This document shows, in pieces, positions 1 to 6,952 of a DNA stretch of 17,556 nucleotides (position 1 is the stretch's first letter; each line of letters opens with the position of its first letter). A program made the translations under genes and the position numbers. The DNA is from Rhodobacter sp. (GTDB taxonomy: Bacteria; Pseudomonadota; Alphaproteobacteria; Rhodobacterales; Rhodobacteraceae): NCBI GenBank assembly GCA_003536295.1, contig DPZQ01000009.1:1-17556 (forward strand). Direction: 5' to 3'. The notes beneath the pieces are model-generated. The model saw only the letters and a program-made list of their open reading frames with translations, was not told the DNA's origin and did not search any database.

Positions 1-98
1 AAGAGATGCTCAGCCGGTATACCCAGCTTAGATCCAATCTCCATGATTGGCTTTTTCTTTGCTTCGCGTGCAATTTCAATGTCTGTTTTAACGGTCAT
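1..98 (-). CDS. fhs: Formate--tetrahydrofolate ligase, N-terminal fragment (cut by window edge)
   Basis: Only the first 32 codons and two bases are in the window; the gene continues past the left edge. The protein begins MTVKTDIEIAREAKKKPIME and goes on with IGSKLGIPAEHL, which matches the characteristic N-terminus of 10-formyl-tetrahydrofolate synthetase. That cytoplasmic enzyme uses ATP to join formate to tetrahydrofolate, giving 10-formyl-THF for one-carbon metabolism. The ATG at 98 is preceded by a strong Shine-Dalgarno (GGAGGA, about 7 nt upstream). The N-terminal match and the ribosome site together fix the start. The gene lies downstream of the MOSC gene in the same direction but 172 bp away, with its own candidate promoter. 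Family assignment is confident despite the short fragment; nothing can be said about catalytic residues. Confidence 0.85.
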   Translation of the reverse strand, partial: MTVKTDIEIAREAKKKPIMEIGSKLGIPAEHL

Positions 99-138
99 AG
101 CAATCCTCCACGGGTCTAAGTACCCTTTTTCCATATTC

Positions 139-166
139 AATCTAAGCCGTACTTTTGCTTTAACAA
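139..166 (-). promoter_or_regulatory. Candidate sigma70-type promoter for fhs
   Basis: Read on the minus strand, TTGTTA (161-166) and TAGATT (139-144) are separated by 16 bp. Each matches four of six consensus positions. The predicted transcript would start near 132 and carry a leader of roughly 34 nt before the fhs ATG. This is pattern reading only; the 172-bp gap before fhs makes an independent promoter likely. Confidence 0.35.
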
Positions 167-208
167 TCTTATTTCCGACCCAAGGGCTAGCAAAACCGCC
201 TTTGTGCG

Positions 209-270
209 TTTCCGATAGTATACAAAAGTGTATTTCGTGGAATATGGTGTACCAGATACTTAATCGGAAA
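209..270. repeat. Inverted repeat between the MOSC gene and fhs
   Basis: TTTCCGAT (209-216) is perfectly repeated in inverse at 263-270 (ATCGGAAA). Pairing can continue inward, AGTAT (217-221) with ATACT (256-260), after a two-base bulge (261-262). The outer arm abuts the stop codon of the MOSC gene. No T-run follows on either strand, so it is not a standard intrinsic terminator. An alternative inner pairing is possible between GTATAC (218-223) and GTGTAC (247-252). Its role is unknown: mRNA 3'-end structure, operator, or remnant of a small repeat element. Confidence 0.5.
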
Positions 271-861
271 TCAAAGGCTCTTCTTGCCTGCCCAAACTGG
301 TTGATCTGGAATATGGAGCCTGACCTTGTCACCAAGTTGAAAAGCTCCTTCGGCTTCAACCCATGCCGTCACGCCCCGCTTGCCCAAAGCGGCAGACTTA
401 AAGCGGGCGCCAAATCCTGGATGCTTCGCCTCGATTGGTTTTGCTGGTAACATACAAGGCCGGTTTTCCATATCGACCACAATCGTGGCCCCACTTTCGT
501 TTTGCAAACGCGCACTGGGCGGAATATGGCTAAAATCGGGAATACCACTAATCACCATCGTAGCGCCCACCAACGCAGGATCTAGCCCGTCAATACCCAT
601 TTTATTAGCAATATCAGCAAGATCTTCAGCCCCTAGCACCGACAATTGGCGCACATTACGAATCGGCGTGCCCTTCTTATGTTGGCTGGTAACCCGACTG
701 CAGCTTGGGCGTACAAAGCCTGCATGATCTTCACCTTGAGGCCCATCAAAACCCACCGACAGGCGCGAAACCGATTGCGAGGGCAGGGCCAGCGCTCGAT
801 TTGGTACAAAGCCGAGCCAAGTAATGGTTCCATAGGTATCTGTGGCTTTTAAAGCGGGCAT
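271..861 (-). CDS. MOSC-domain protein
   Basis: A 196-aa protein starting MPALKATDTYGTITWLGFVP. The C-terminal half carries the MOSC signature ENRPC with the conserved cysteine at residue 136, followed by a Gly/Arg-rich stretch (HPGFGARF ... GKRGVTAWVE) and the closing GD.V strand. MOSC domains occur in molybdenum-cofactor sulfurases and in stand-alone proteins such as YiiM-type. They are thought to carry activated sulfur or bind the cofactor, but the substrate here cannot be told. The reading frame stays open upstream into ftsH, but ATG 861 is chosen because AGAGGT sits just upstream and the MOSC homology begins after it. The gene starts 13 nt after the ftsH terminator hairpin, so it has almost no room for its own promoter. 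It shows no signal peptide or membrane segment. Confidence 0.85.
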   Translation of the reverse strand: MPALKATDTYGTITWLGFVPNRALALPSQSVSRLSVGFDGPQGEDHAGFVRPSCSRVTSQHKKGTPIRNVRQLSVLGAEDLADIANKMGIDGLDPALVGATMVISGIPDFSHIPPSARLQNESGATIVVDMENRPCMLPAKPIEAKHPGFGARFKSAALGKRGVTAWVEAEGAFQLGDKVRLHIPDQPVWAGKKSL

Positions 862-873
862 TTTGACCTCTTT

Positions 874-909
874 AAAAAAAACGCCCCGGCCAGGCCAGGG
901 CGTTTTTTT
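874..909 (-). terminator. Intrinsic terminator of ftsH
   Basis: A-run, GC stem and T-run form a long hairpin: ACGCCC (881-886) pairs with GGGCGT (898-903), extended by seven A:T pairs outside and GG:CC inside after one mismatch. On the minus strand it is followed by eight T residues. It begins two bases beyond the ftsH stop codon. The A-tract on the other side makes it potentially bidirectional. It lies directly upstream of the MOSC ribosome site. Confidence 0.85.
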
Positions 910-910
910 A

Positions 911-2845
911 TTATGATTCAGGATTGGAAGGTTTATCCGATTTATCGCCCTTATCGGGCGCCTTTTCAGATTTCGCCGCCCTAGATTTTGTTTTGGGCAT
1001 TGCCACAATAGAAGCCAAAGGCGAGGCCGGCACCTCATCCTCGTCGCCACCGAGCACCTCGCCGGCAACGACTTTCTTGATTTCATCGCCCGTCAGGGTT
1101 TCATATTCTAAGAGGCCTTGGGCCAACCGTTCAAACTCAACAGGATTGTCAGTCAAGACGCGGCGCGCTGTTTCATAGCCTTCATCAATCAAGGTTTTAA
1201 CTTCCACCTCGATCAACTTTTTAGTTTCAGCTGAGACCGAGAAGCCGCCAGTCGCACCCGCATATCCATCATGCGCTTCGGCATAATCAATATTACCAAT
1301 TTTATCCGACATGCCCCAGCGCATAACCATAGCACGCGCCAACGCACTTGCTTGTTGAATATCACCCGCAGGGCCAGACGAGACACCCTCTTCGCCATAT
1401 TTGATGATTTCGGCCGCTTTACCCGCCATCGTCATCGCGATTTTTTGCTTGCCCTCGTCTTTATGCATATTCAAACGATCCATTTCAGGTAAGGACACAA
1501 CCATTCCCAAAGCGCTACCGCGCGGAATTATGGTAGCCTTGTAAACGGGGTCGCATTTGGGCATGTGCATTCCAACAATAGCATGGCCCGCTTCGTGATA
1601 TGCAGTTTTTTCCTTTTGATCTACAGTCAGTACCATTGAGCGCCGCTCGGCCCCCATCATCACCTTATCTTTGGCCTGCTCGAAATCATTCATCGCTACA
1701 AAACGACGCCCAATTCTAGCTGCCATCAAAGCGGCCTCATTGACCAGATTGGCCAAGTCAGCGCCCGAAAAGCCTGGGCAGCCACGCGCAATGATGCGCA
1801 GGTCAACATCAGGCCCCAAAGGCACTTTGCGCGCGTGCACGTTTAAGATCTTTTCACGCCCTTTGATATCAGGGTTCGGCACTTGTATTTGGCGGTCAAA
1901 ACGACCCGGGCGCAGCAAGGCAGGGTCAAGCACATCTTTGCGGTTTGTGGCCGCCACGATTATCACACCCTCATTGGTTTCAAATCCGTCCATCTCAACC
2001 AAAAGTTGGTTTAATGTCTGCTCGCGCTCATCATTACCACCGCCCATGCCGACACCACGCGCACGCCCCACAGCATCAATTTCGTCAATAAAGACAATGC
2101 ACGGCGCGTTTTTTTTGGCTTGTTCAAACATATCGCGCACACGGCTTGCACCCACACCCACAAACATCTCAACAAAGTCCGAGCCAGAGATACTAAAGAA
2201 CGGCACGCCCGCTTCGCCCGCAATGGCGCGCGCAAGCAAGGTTTTCCCAGTTCCCGGGGGACCTACCAGCAACGCCCCTTTTGGAATTTTACCACCCAAA
2301 CGGCTAAACTTCTGTGGATTTCGCAAAAATTCAACAATTTCTTCCAGCTCTTCTTTGGCTTCATCAATGCCGGCCACATCGTCAAAGGTCACACGGCCTT
2401 GCTTTTCGGTTAGCAATTTGGCCCGCGATTTGCCAAATCCCATAGCACCCGAGCGCCCACCCCCGCCTTGCATACGGTTCATGAAGAAGAACCAAACACC
2501 GATCAACAATAAAAAGGGCAACCAAACCGAAAGGGCCGACATAATCCCAGATTTTTGCTGCGCTTCAGCCCGCACTTCAATATTTTTAGCCAACAAACGC
2601 TCAGAGATATCTTCGCCCTCAGGTTTTATACTCAAGAATTCTTGATTGTTTGATGTGCGCATAATAATGCGTTCACCGTCCAGAGTTACCGATGTCACAT
2701 CGCCACTATCAACCCGCGACATGAATTCCGAATAGGAAAGCGTCCGCGACGCAGCCGTATTTGAGCCTGTGCCAAATAAATTAAACAGGGCCAAGACCAA
2801 CAGGAACAAAACAACCCAAAACGCTATATTTCGTGCATTACCCAC
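911..2845 (-). CDS. ftsH: ATP-dependent zinc metalloprotease FtsH
   Basis: A 644-aa inner-membrane AAA+ protease that extracts and degrades misfolded membrane proteins and short-lived cytosolic regulators; it works as a hexamer. Order of parts: first membrane helix about residues 8-25; a small periplasmic domain; second helix about 106-122; AAA module with Walker A GPPGTGKT (195-202), Walker B ending FIDEID (252-257) and the second region of homology with arginine fingers (LRPGRFDR, 311-318); then the zinc protease motif HEAGH (417-421). The tail from about 610 is charged and low-complexity. Length is normal for the family. The start is GTG at 2845, with AAGGAG seven bases upstream. It follows tilS at 71 bp with a candidate promoter and hairpin, and ends at a strong terminator. 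tilS next to ftsH is a common bacterial arrangement. Confidence 0.97.
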   Translation of the reverse strand: MGNARNIAFWVVLFLLVLALFNLFGTGSNTAASRTLSYSEFMSRVDSGDVTSVTLDGERIIMRTSNNQEFLSIKPEGEDISERLLAKNIEVRAEAQQKSGIMSALSVWLPFLLLIGVWFFFMNRMQGGGGRSGAMGFGKSRAKLLTEKQGRVTFDDVAGIDEAKEELEEIVEFLRNPQKFSRLGGKIPKGALLVGPPGTGKTLLARAIAGEAGVPFFSISGSDFVEMFVGVGASRVRDMFEQAKKNAPCIVFIDEIDAVGRARGVGMGGGNDEREQTLNQLLVEMDGFETNEGVIIVAATNRKDVLDPALLRPGRFDRQIQVPNPDIKGREKILNVHARKVPLGPDVDLRIIARGCPGFSGADLANLVNEAALMAARIGRRFVAMNDFEQAKDKVMMGAERRSMVLTVDQKEKTAYHEAGHAIVGMHMPKCDPVYKATIIPRGSALGMVVSLPEMDRLNMHKDEGKQKIAMTMAGKAAEIIKYGEEGVSSGPAGDIQQASALARAMVMRWGMSDKIGNIDYAEAHDGYAGATGGFSVSAETKKLIEVEVKTLIDEGYETARRVLTDNPVEFERLAQGLLEYETLTGDEIKKVVAGEVLGGDEDEVPASPLASIVAMPKTKSRAAKSEKAPDKGDKSDKPSNPES

Positions 2846-2866
2846 GAAGATTCTCCTTAATCATAT

Positions 2867-2883
2867 GCAACGAGCTTCGTTGC
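2867..2883 (-). promoter_or_regulatory. Hairpin in the ftsH 5' leader
   Basis: GCAACGA and TCGTTGC form a perfect 7-bp stem with a 3-nt loop (or 6 bp with a 5-nt loop). It sits between the candidate -10 element and the ftsH Shine-Dalgarno, so it would form at or near the very 5' end of the mRNA. No T-run follows on the minus strand, which argues against a terminator. It may protect the 5' end or affect translation; that is inference. Confidence 0.5.
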
Positions 2884-2892
2884 CTTTCGTAT

Positions 2893-2920
2893 AAGATAGA
2901 CATTCATTGCGCAGGTTCAA
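2893..2920 (-). promoter_or_regulatory. Candidate ftsH promoter, sigma70 or RpoH-like
   Basis: TTGAAC (2915-2920, overlapping the tilS stop codon) and TATCTT (2893-2898, within CTATCTT) are 16 bp apart on the minus strand. TTGAA followed by a C-TAT-type -10 resembles alphaproteobacterial heat-shock (RpoH) promoters as well as sigma70. FtsH is commonly RpoH-controlled, which fits, but the sequence alone cannot decide. Transcription would begin near 2886. Confidence 0.4.
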
Positions 2921-4170
2921 TGCGGCAAAAGGGAATGATAGAAATCTTTCTGATTAGGTATCAATGAAACCCTGTAATTATTAGACATTCCAGCGAAGGG
3001 CGCCGCAATTAACGTGTCTCTACACCAGAGTGCTGGGCTTGCCAATAACGAGACCCTCCCAAAGCCGCTTTCGCGCCAGCTCTGAACCTGCAAAAGGCCC
3101 TGCGCGCCCAACGGACCCAAAGTCAAGTCAGCTAAATTTGGTCCAAAAGCCTGCCAGCGTCCGTCCCAAACTTGTGTGGCAGGAACGGGCGCTGAAGCAG
3201 CTTTCGCTTCGCGCGTGACGCGAAAATTTAGATCCTCAACCAACAAACGACAGCCCGCCAAAGGCACACTATGCCCTGCAAGCAAAGCTTGGATGCCTCG
3301 GGCCAAATTTGCACCTCTCGGCCCATATTCGGCCGAAGAAACCCACATGATCGCGGCCAACAAGCTCCGGCGCAACAGTTCGACAGGAGCGCCGCTATAG
3401 GACGCGCGCTCCAAAAGTACATCAGGGCCGATGATCTGGACATGATCTTGGGCAAAAGAATGGGTTTGATGCGCCAAAGCCTCACGCGCCCGCCCAAGTT
3501 GTGCGGCCACTTGCGCTAAGGTTTGCGAATCAAGGCCCAATTCGTCCAAGCTCACCATAGCTTTGCGAATTCGAATGCGGTCGAATTTAGCATTATCATT
3601 TGACGGATCTTCGAGCCAATCATGACCTTGCATCTGCAGAAAGTCGCGTAAAGATACGCGTGGGACCTCTAATAGAGGGCGTAGCCAAATCTTTGACAAA
3701 TATGACCGCTTCGCTTGCATGGCGCAAAGCCCGTCTAGCCCTGCACTCCGACCAAGCCGCATTAGAAAGGTTTCGGCCAAATCATCGCGCGTATGGCCCA
3801 AGGCAATGGCCTCAAGCCCCAAACTTTCAGCCCACTGGGCTAAAAGCTGATAGCGTGCGCGGCGGGCTTGATCTTGCAAATTGCCGCGCCCGTTCCAGCT
3901 CTGCCAGGTTAGGATTTTATGTGGAATCCCAAAGCTTTGGCATAGCGCTGCGACGAATTCCGCCTCGGCCCTACTTCCTTCACGTAAATTATGATCGACC
4001 GTCGCCACTGAAATATGGAGGTTCAAAGCCCGCGCAAGGTGCAAAAGTGCGAGGGAATCCCCTCCGCCAGATACGGCCAAACCCAAAGGGGCCGACTTTG
4101 GCCATAAAGCCGCCATCCGCGCTGCAAAAAGTACAAAAGGATCAGACCCTTTCGCCACGCCTACGGGCAT
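2917..4170 (-). CDS. tilS: tRNA(Ile)-lysidine synthase TilS
   Basis: A 417-aa enzyme that uses ATP and lysine to convert cytidine 34 of the CAU-anticodon isoleucine tRNA to lysidine. This switches both charging and decoding from Met to Ile, and the enzyme is normally essential. The N-terminal PP-loop motif SGGGDS lies at residues 34-39. Further typical segments are the VDHNLREGSRAEA and LGHTRDDLAETFLMRL regions and the LLEVPR...R.FL..QGHDWLEDPSN block. The C-terminal part is more divergent, as usual. The frame is open upstream, but ATG 4170 gives the expected N-terminus. It overlaps the cpoB stop by 10 bases and has no clear Shine-Dalgarno, so translation is probably coupled to cpoB. A downstream GTG (codon 5) is possible. 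It is the last gene before the candidate ftsH promoter. Confidence 0.95.
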   Translation of the reverse strand: MPVGVAKGSDPFVLFAARMAALWPKSAPLGLAVSGGGDSLALLHLARALNLHISVATVDHNLREGSRAEAEFVAALCQSFGIPHKILTWQSWNGRGNLQDQARRARYQLLAQWAESLGLEAIALGHTRDDLAETFLMRLGRSAGLDGLCAMQAKRSYLSKIWLRPLLEVPRVSLRDFLQMQGHDWLEDPSNDNAKFDRIRIRKAMVSLDELGLDSQTLAQVAAQLGRAREALAHQTHSFAQDHVQIIGPDVLLERASYSGAPVELLRRSLLAAIMWVSSAEYGPRGANLARGIQALLAGHSVPLAGCRLLVEDLNFRVTREAKAASAPVPATQVWDGRWQAFGPNLADLTLGPLGAQGLLQVQSWRESGFGRVSLLASPALWCRDTLIAAPFAGMSNNYRVSLIPNQKDFYHSLLPH

Positions 4171-5003
4171 TGCAATCGCACAACAGCAGCCACCGCCACT
4201 TCGGCAGAGGGCGTGCCTGGAAAACGGGCGCTGACCTCTTGCAAGGTCACGCAAGCATCAGCCTTCTGACCCAAATCATTCAGAGAAATCCCCAATTGCA
4301 CCAAAGAATTTGATGCCTTGGGTCCGTTTGGCTGGCCAGAAAATGCCGCAAGATAAGCGCGGGCCGCCTTTGCCGCGTCCTTAAGATTTTCAAAGGCTTT
4401 TCCACGAAGAAACTGCGCCTCTTGGGTCAGAGAACTGCCCGGGTAGGTCATCACAAAATTGGCAAACATAGCGGCAGCCTCTTGATTTTTTTGTGCTTCT
4501 AATGCCGCGACGGCTGCGTCAAAGTCGCTTTGCTCGCTGATGGCCAATTCTGGCATTGGGAGGGACTCAAACGGGCCTTCAACGGCAGATGCGATTTGAG
4601 ATGGATCTGCGGCCACTTGGGAGGAAACGCCGCCCAAAGGTGCGGGCTCAGATAATTGACTTGGATCCCCACCTTCCAATTCGGTCAGGCGAAATTCCAA
4701 ATCACCAACACGGTTTGTGCCATCGGCGACAATGCGGTTAATGCGGAGCTCCAACGCTTCGGATTGACCGGTCAGCCGGGTAACCTGCGCTTCAACCTCG
4801 GACAGCCGTCCAAAGACCGAAAGCCCTTCTTGGCGCGACAGTATATCGCTCGAGCGCAAAAGTTCTTGCTTTAAATCAACAAGTTCACCATTCAAAAGCG
4901 AGATTTCTTGCCGAATATCTGCCAAACTAGCGGCCGTGCCTTGCCCAAAAGCGGAGCTAGTCGCAGTCAGATAAATAAAGCAAGTCAGTCTTAGATATTT
5001 CAT
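4161..5003 (-). CDS. cpoB: Cell division coordinator CpoB (YbgF), periplasmic TPR protein
   Basis: A 280-aa secreted protein, the usual last member of tol-pal clusters. In Escherichia coli it links Tol-Pal with peptidoglycan synthesis at the septum. Residues 1-20 look like a signal peptide (hydrophobic stretch ending SSAFGQ). Residues about 27-110 are rich in heptad-spaced Leu/Ile/Val with charged residues, consistent with the trimerising coiled coil. After a Pro/Ser linker, residues about 155-280 form the TPR-like part (AALEAQ, FVMTYPGSSLTQEAQFLRG, AYLAAF, LVQLGISLNDLGQ). Start ATG 5003 has AGGAG seven bases upstream. It follows pal by 30 bp, so it is cotranscribed; its last 10 bases overlap the tilS start. 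Confidence 0.93.
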   Translation of the reverse strand: MKYLRLTCFIYLTATSSAFGQGTAASLADIRQEISLLNGELVDLKQELLRSSDILSRQEGLSVFGRLSEVEAQVTRLTGQSEALELRINRIVADGTNRVGDLEFRLTELEGGDPSQLSEPAPLGGVSSQVAADPSQIASAVEGPFESLPMPELAISEQSDFDAAVAALEAQKNQEAAAMFANFVMTYPGSSLTQEAQFLRGKAFENLKDAAKAARAYLAAFSGQPNGPKASNSLVQLGISLNDLGQKADACVTLQEVSARFPGTPSAEVAVAAVVRLQCP

Positions 5004-5033
5004 CTATAACTCCTGTCGTGCTTTATGTTTAAG

Positions 5034-5519
5034 CTATTCTGTCAAAACAGTAACCGAGCGACGATTACGCGCATAACAATCTTCTATCGAGCAAATTTCG
5101 ACCGGACGCTCTTTACCATAACTTACAGTGCGCATACGGTTCAGGTTAATGCCCACAGTCGTCAGATAGTCTTGCACCGCACTGGCGCGACGGGCGCCCA
5201 AAGCCAAGTTATATTCGCGCGTGCCTTGCTCGTCTGCGTGACCTTCGATCACAATATTATAACTTGCATTGCCTTGAAGCCAGCTGGCTTGCAGTTCTAA
5301 AATTTCGCGCGCTTGTGCGGTCAGGGTGCTCTGGTCAACGTCAAAGAACACACGGTCCCCAACGCTCCCTTGGAAATAGGCATTTGAGGTCGGATCTGAG
5401 GGTGAGCCAAGGCTGATTGTCTCAATCCCACCACCAGAGCCAGCGCCACTGCCGGGTTTATTACAGCCGGTCAACGCCAAAGCGGCAACCAACATCAATG
5501 CTTTGCTTAGATTATTCAT
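5034..5519 (-). CDS. pal: Peptidoglycan-associated lipoprotein Pal
   Basis: A 161-aa outer-membrane lipoprotein that anchors the outer membrane to peptidoglycan and binds TolB. The N-terminus has a lipoprotein signal with lipobox LTGC, lipidated Cys at residue 19, followed by a Gly/Ser linker. The OmpA-like domain spans about 55-161, with VFFDVDQSTL, the EGHADEQGTREYNLALGARRA peptidoglycan-binding block near 92-112, and NRRSVTV near the end. Cys143 and Cys148 flank a short loop (CSIEDC) and could form a disulfide, as in other alphaproteobacterial Pal proteins. ATG 5519 is chosen over an upstream in-frame ATG because it gives the correct lipoprotein signal and has AAGGA seven bases upstream. 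The 74-bp gap after tolB holds a good promoter candidate. Confidence 0.97.
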   Translation of the reverse strand: MNNLSKALMLVAALALTGCNKPGSGAGSGGGIETISLGSPSDPTSNAYFQGSVGDRVFFDVDQSTLTAQAREILELQASWLQGNASYNIVIEGHADEQGTREYNLALGARRASAVQDYLTTVGINLNRMRTVSYGKERPVEICSIEDCYARNRRSVTVLTE

Positions 5520-5548
5520 CGCGTTATCCTTTTTGCTCGATTTTGACA

Positions 5549-5577
5549 ATTATAGCAGATTAAATTTGCTTTGGGAA
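5549..5577 (-). promoter_or_regulatory. Candidate internal promoter for pal
   Basis: On the minus strand, TTCCCA (5572-5577), a 17-bp spacer and a perfect TATAAT (5549-5554) preceded by TG-C make an extended -10 element. Transcription would start near 5542, about 22 nt before the pal ATG. It lies in the only sizeable gap (74 bp) inside the tol-pal run, consistent with separate pal-cpoB expression as known from other tol-pal operons. Confidence 0.55.
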
Positions 5578-5593
5578 TCAGGGCCTATACGAA

Positions 5594-6952
5594 TTATGGC
5601 AAAAGCGGTGACCATGCAGGATCCGAGGCCGCCCCTTCGGTTTTCGCCCGTTTTAGATTACGGCCAGAAATATCAACCGAATACAGAGAAGACTTCCCGG
5701 TAGCTCCAGATGTCTCACGCGTGAACATGATAACACGTCCATTTGGAGCCCAGGTTGGGCCCTCATCCAAGAATGAAGCGGTTAGCAACCTCTCTTCCGA
5801 GCCGTCAATACGCATAACGCCAATATGAAAACGGCCCTGATTTTGCTTTGTAAAGGCAATCAAATCACCGCGTGGCGACCAAACGGGCGTGCCATAACGA
5901 CCCTGACCCGAGGAGACGCGCCGCAGATTTTGCCCGTTTGCATCCATGATATAAATTTGCTGCCCACCCGAACGATCAGATTCAAAAACTATTTTGCTAC
6001 CATCAGGCGAAAAGCTAGGCGCTGTTTCAATTGAGGGTGCATTGGTAAGTTGGCGCGACGCGCCTGAGGCAAGATTAAGTGCGTAAATATCTGTATTTCC
6101 GCCTTTTTCCAGCGAATAGATCACGGATTTTCCATCTGGGGCAAAGCGCGGTGAAAAAGCCATCGTGCCTTTTTGATCGGCCAACGACACCACTGACTTG
6201 CGCGCTAGATCCATCATATAGATTTTTGGAAAATCGGTTTTATAGCTGGTAAACAATATCTTATCGCCTTCACTTGACAGGCGTGGAGCCAAGACAATTG
6301 ATTTATCATCAGTCAAATATTCAACATTGGCCCCATCATAATCCATAATAGCCAGACGTTTGGCGCGCTTGTTTTTAGCGCCAGTTTCCGCCACAAAGAC
6401 CACCCGGCTATCAAAATAGCCGTTTTCTCCCGTTAGGCGCGAATAGGCAGCATCGGCAACCTTATGGGCCGTGCGCCGCCATATACCAACAGGCCCTGAA
6501 AACTGCAGCCCCTCGCCCATTTGTTGACCTGAAAAGACGTCGATCAAGCGAAATTTAACCGTGGCCGTGACGCCTTGCACAAAGACCGCCCCCACAACCA
6601 AGGCCTGCGCATTCACCGCTTTCCAATCGGCAAAGGCGATCGGGTCATTAAAGGCACTGATGCGCGAAATATGAGCTGAAACGGGAATTTCTCGAAAAAG
6701 CCCAGTACCCGCCATATCTTCGGCAATCACGCGTGAAATCTTCGCTGCATAATCGAGTGCGGCGGCATTCTCGGCCACAAAACCAGGCACTGCGATCGGC
6801 AAAGGTTCTATCACGCCCTGGGTGATCTCTATGCGCAAAGGGCCATTTTGGGCCCAAACCGCGCCCATCTGCGCGCCAAAAGCCAATATCAGGGCAGCTG
6901 TTAAGCGAAAAATACCTAATTTGTGACTTAACGTGAGACCAAACAGAGTCAT
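5594..6952 (-). CDS. tolB: Tol-Pal system periplasmic beta-propeller protein TolB
   Basis: A 452-aa periplasmic protein that binds Pal and TolA and is recycled by the TolQRA motor during outer-membrane constriction. Residues 1-34 form a signal peptide (hydrophobic stretch LTAALILAFGAQMGA, likely cleavage VWA|QNG). An N-terminal alpha/beta domain runs to about 190. It is followed by six-bladed propeller repeats with recurring F.SDR.G/SPDG.-type motifs (LTDDKS, FSPRFAPDGK, APSFSPDGSKIVFESDRSGG, PVWSPRGDLIAFT, PTWAPNGRVIMFTRE). ATG 6952 forms an ATGA overlap with the tolA stop and has GAGGA upstream. An in-frame upstream ATG at 7000 lies inside tolA and would spoil the signal peptide. Length is normal. 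Confidence 0.97.
   Translation of the reverse strand: MTLFGLTLSHKLGIFRLTAALILAFGAQMGAVWAQNGPLRIEITQGVIEPLPIAVPGFVAENAAALDYAAKISRVIAEDMAGTGLFREIPVSAHISRISAFNDPIAFADWKAVNAQALVVGAVFVQGVTATVKFRLIDVFSGQQMGEGLQFSGPVGIWRRTAHKVADAAYSRLTGENGYFDSRVVFVAETGAKNKRAKRLAIMDYDGANVEYLTDDKSIVLAPRLSSEGDKILFTSYKTDFPKIYMMDLARKSVVSLADQKGTMAFSPRFAPDGKSVIYSLEKGGNTDIYALNLASGASRQLTNAPSIETAPSFSPDGSKIVFESDRSGGQQIYIMDANGQNLRRVSSGQGRYGTPVWSPRGDLIAFTKQNQGRFHIGVMRIDGSEERLLTASFLDEGPTWAPNGRVIMFTRETSGATGKSSLYSVDISGRNLKRAKTEGAASDPAWSPLLP

Noticed and set aside
43..450. 135-codon plus-strand open frame at the left edge
   Set aside because: It spans the antisense of fhs, the intergenic region and the antisense of the MOSC gene; no sensible protein features.
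862..1086. Upstream extension of the MOSC frame into ftsH
   Set aside because: The extension lies antiparallel to nothing but overlaps ftsH coding sequence and the terminator. Homology begins only after ATG 861, which has a good ribosome site.
1671..2645. 324-codon open frame on the plus strand
   Set aside because: It is entirely antisense to ftsH, whose motifs are unmistakable. The translation is low-complexity Ser/Pro/Lys-rich, typical of the opposite strand of a coding region.
3600..4313. 237-codon plus-strand open frame
   Set aside because: Antisense to tilS and the end of cpoB; no recognisable domain and no ribosome site.
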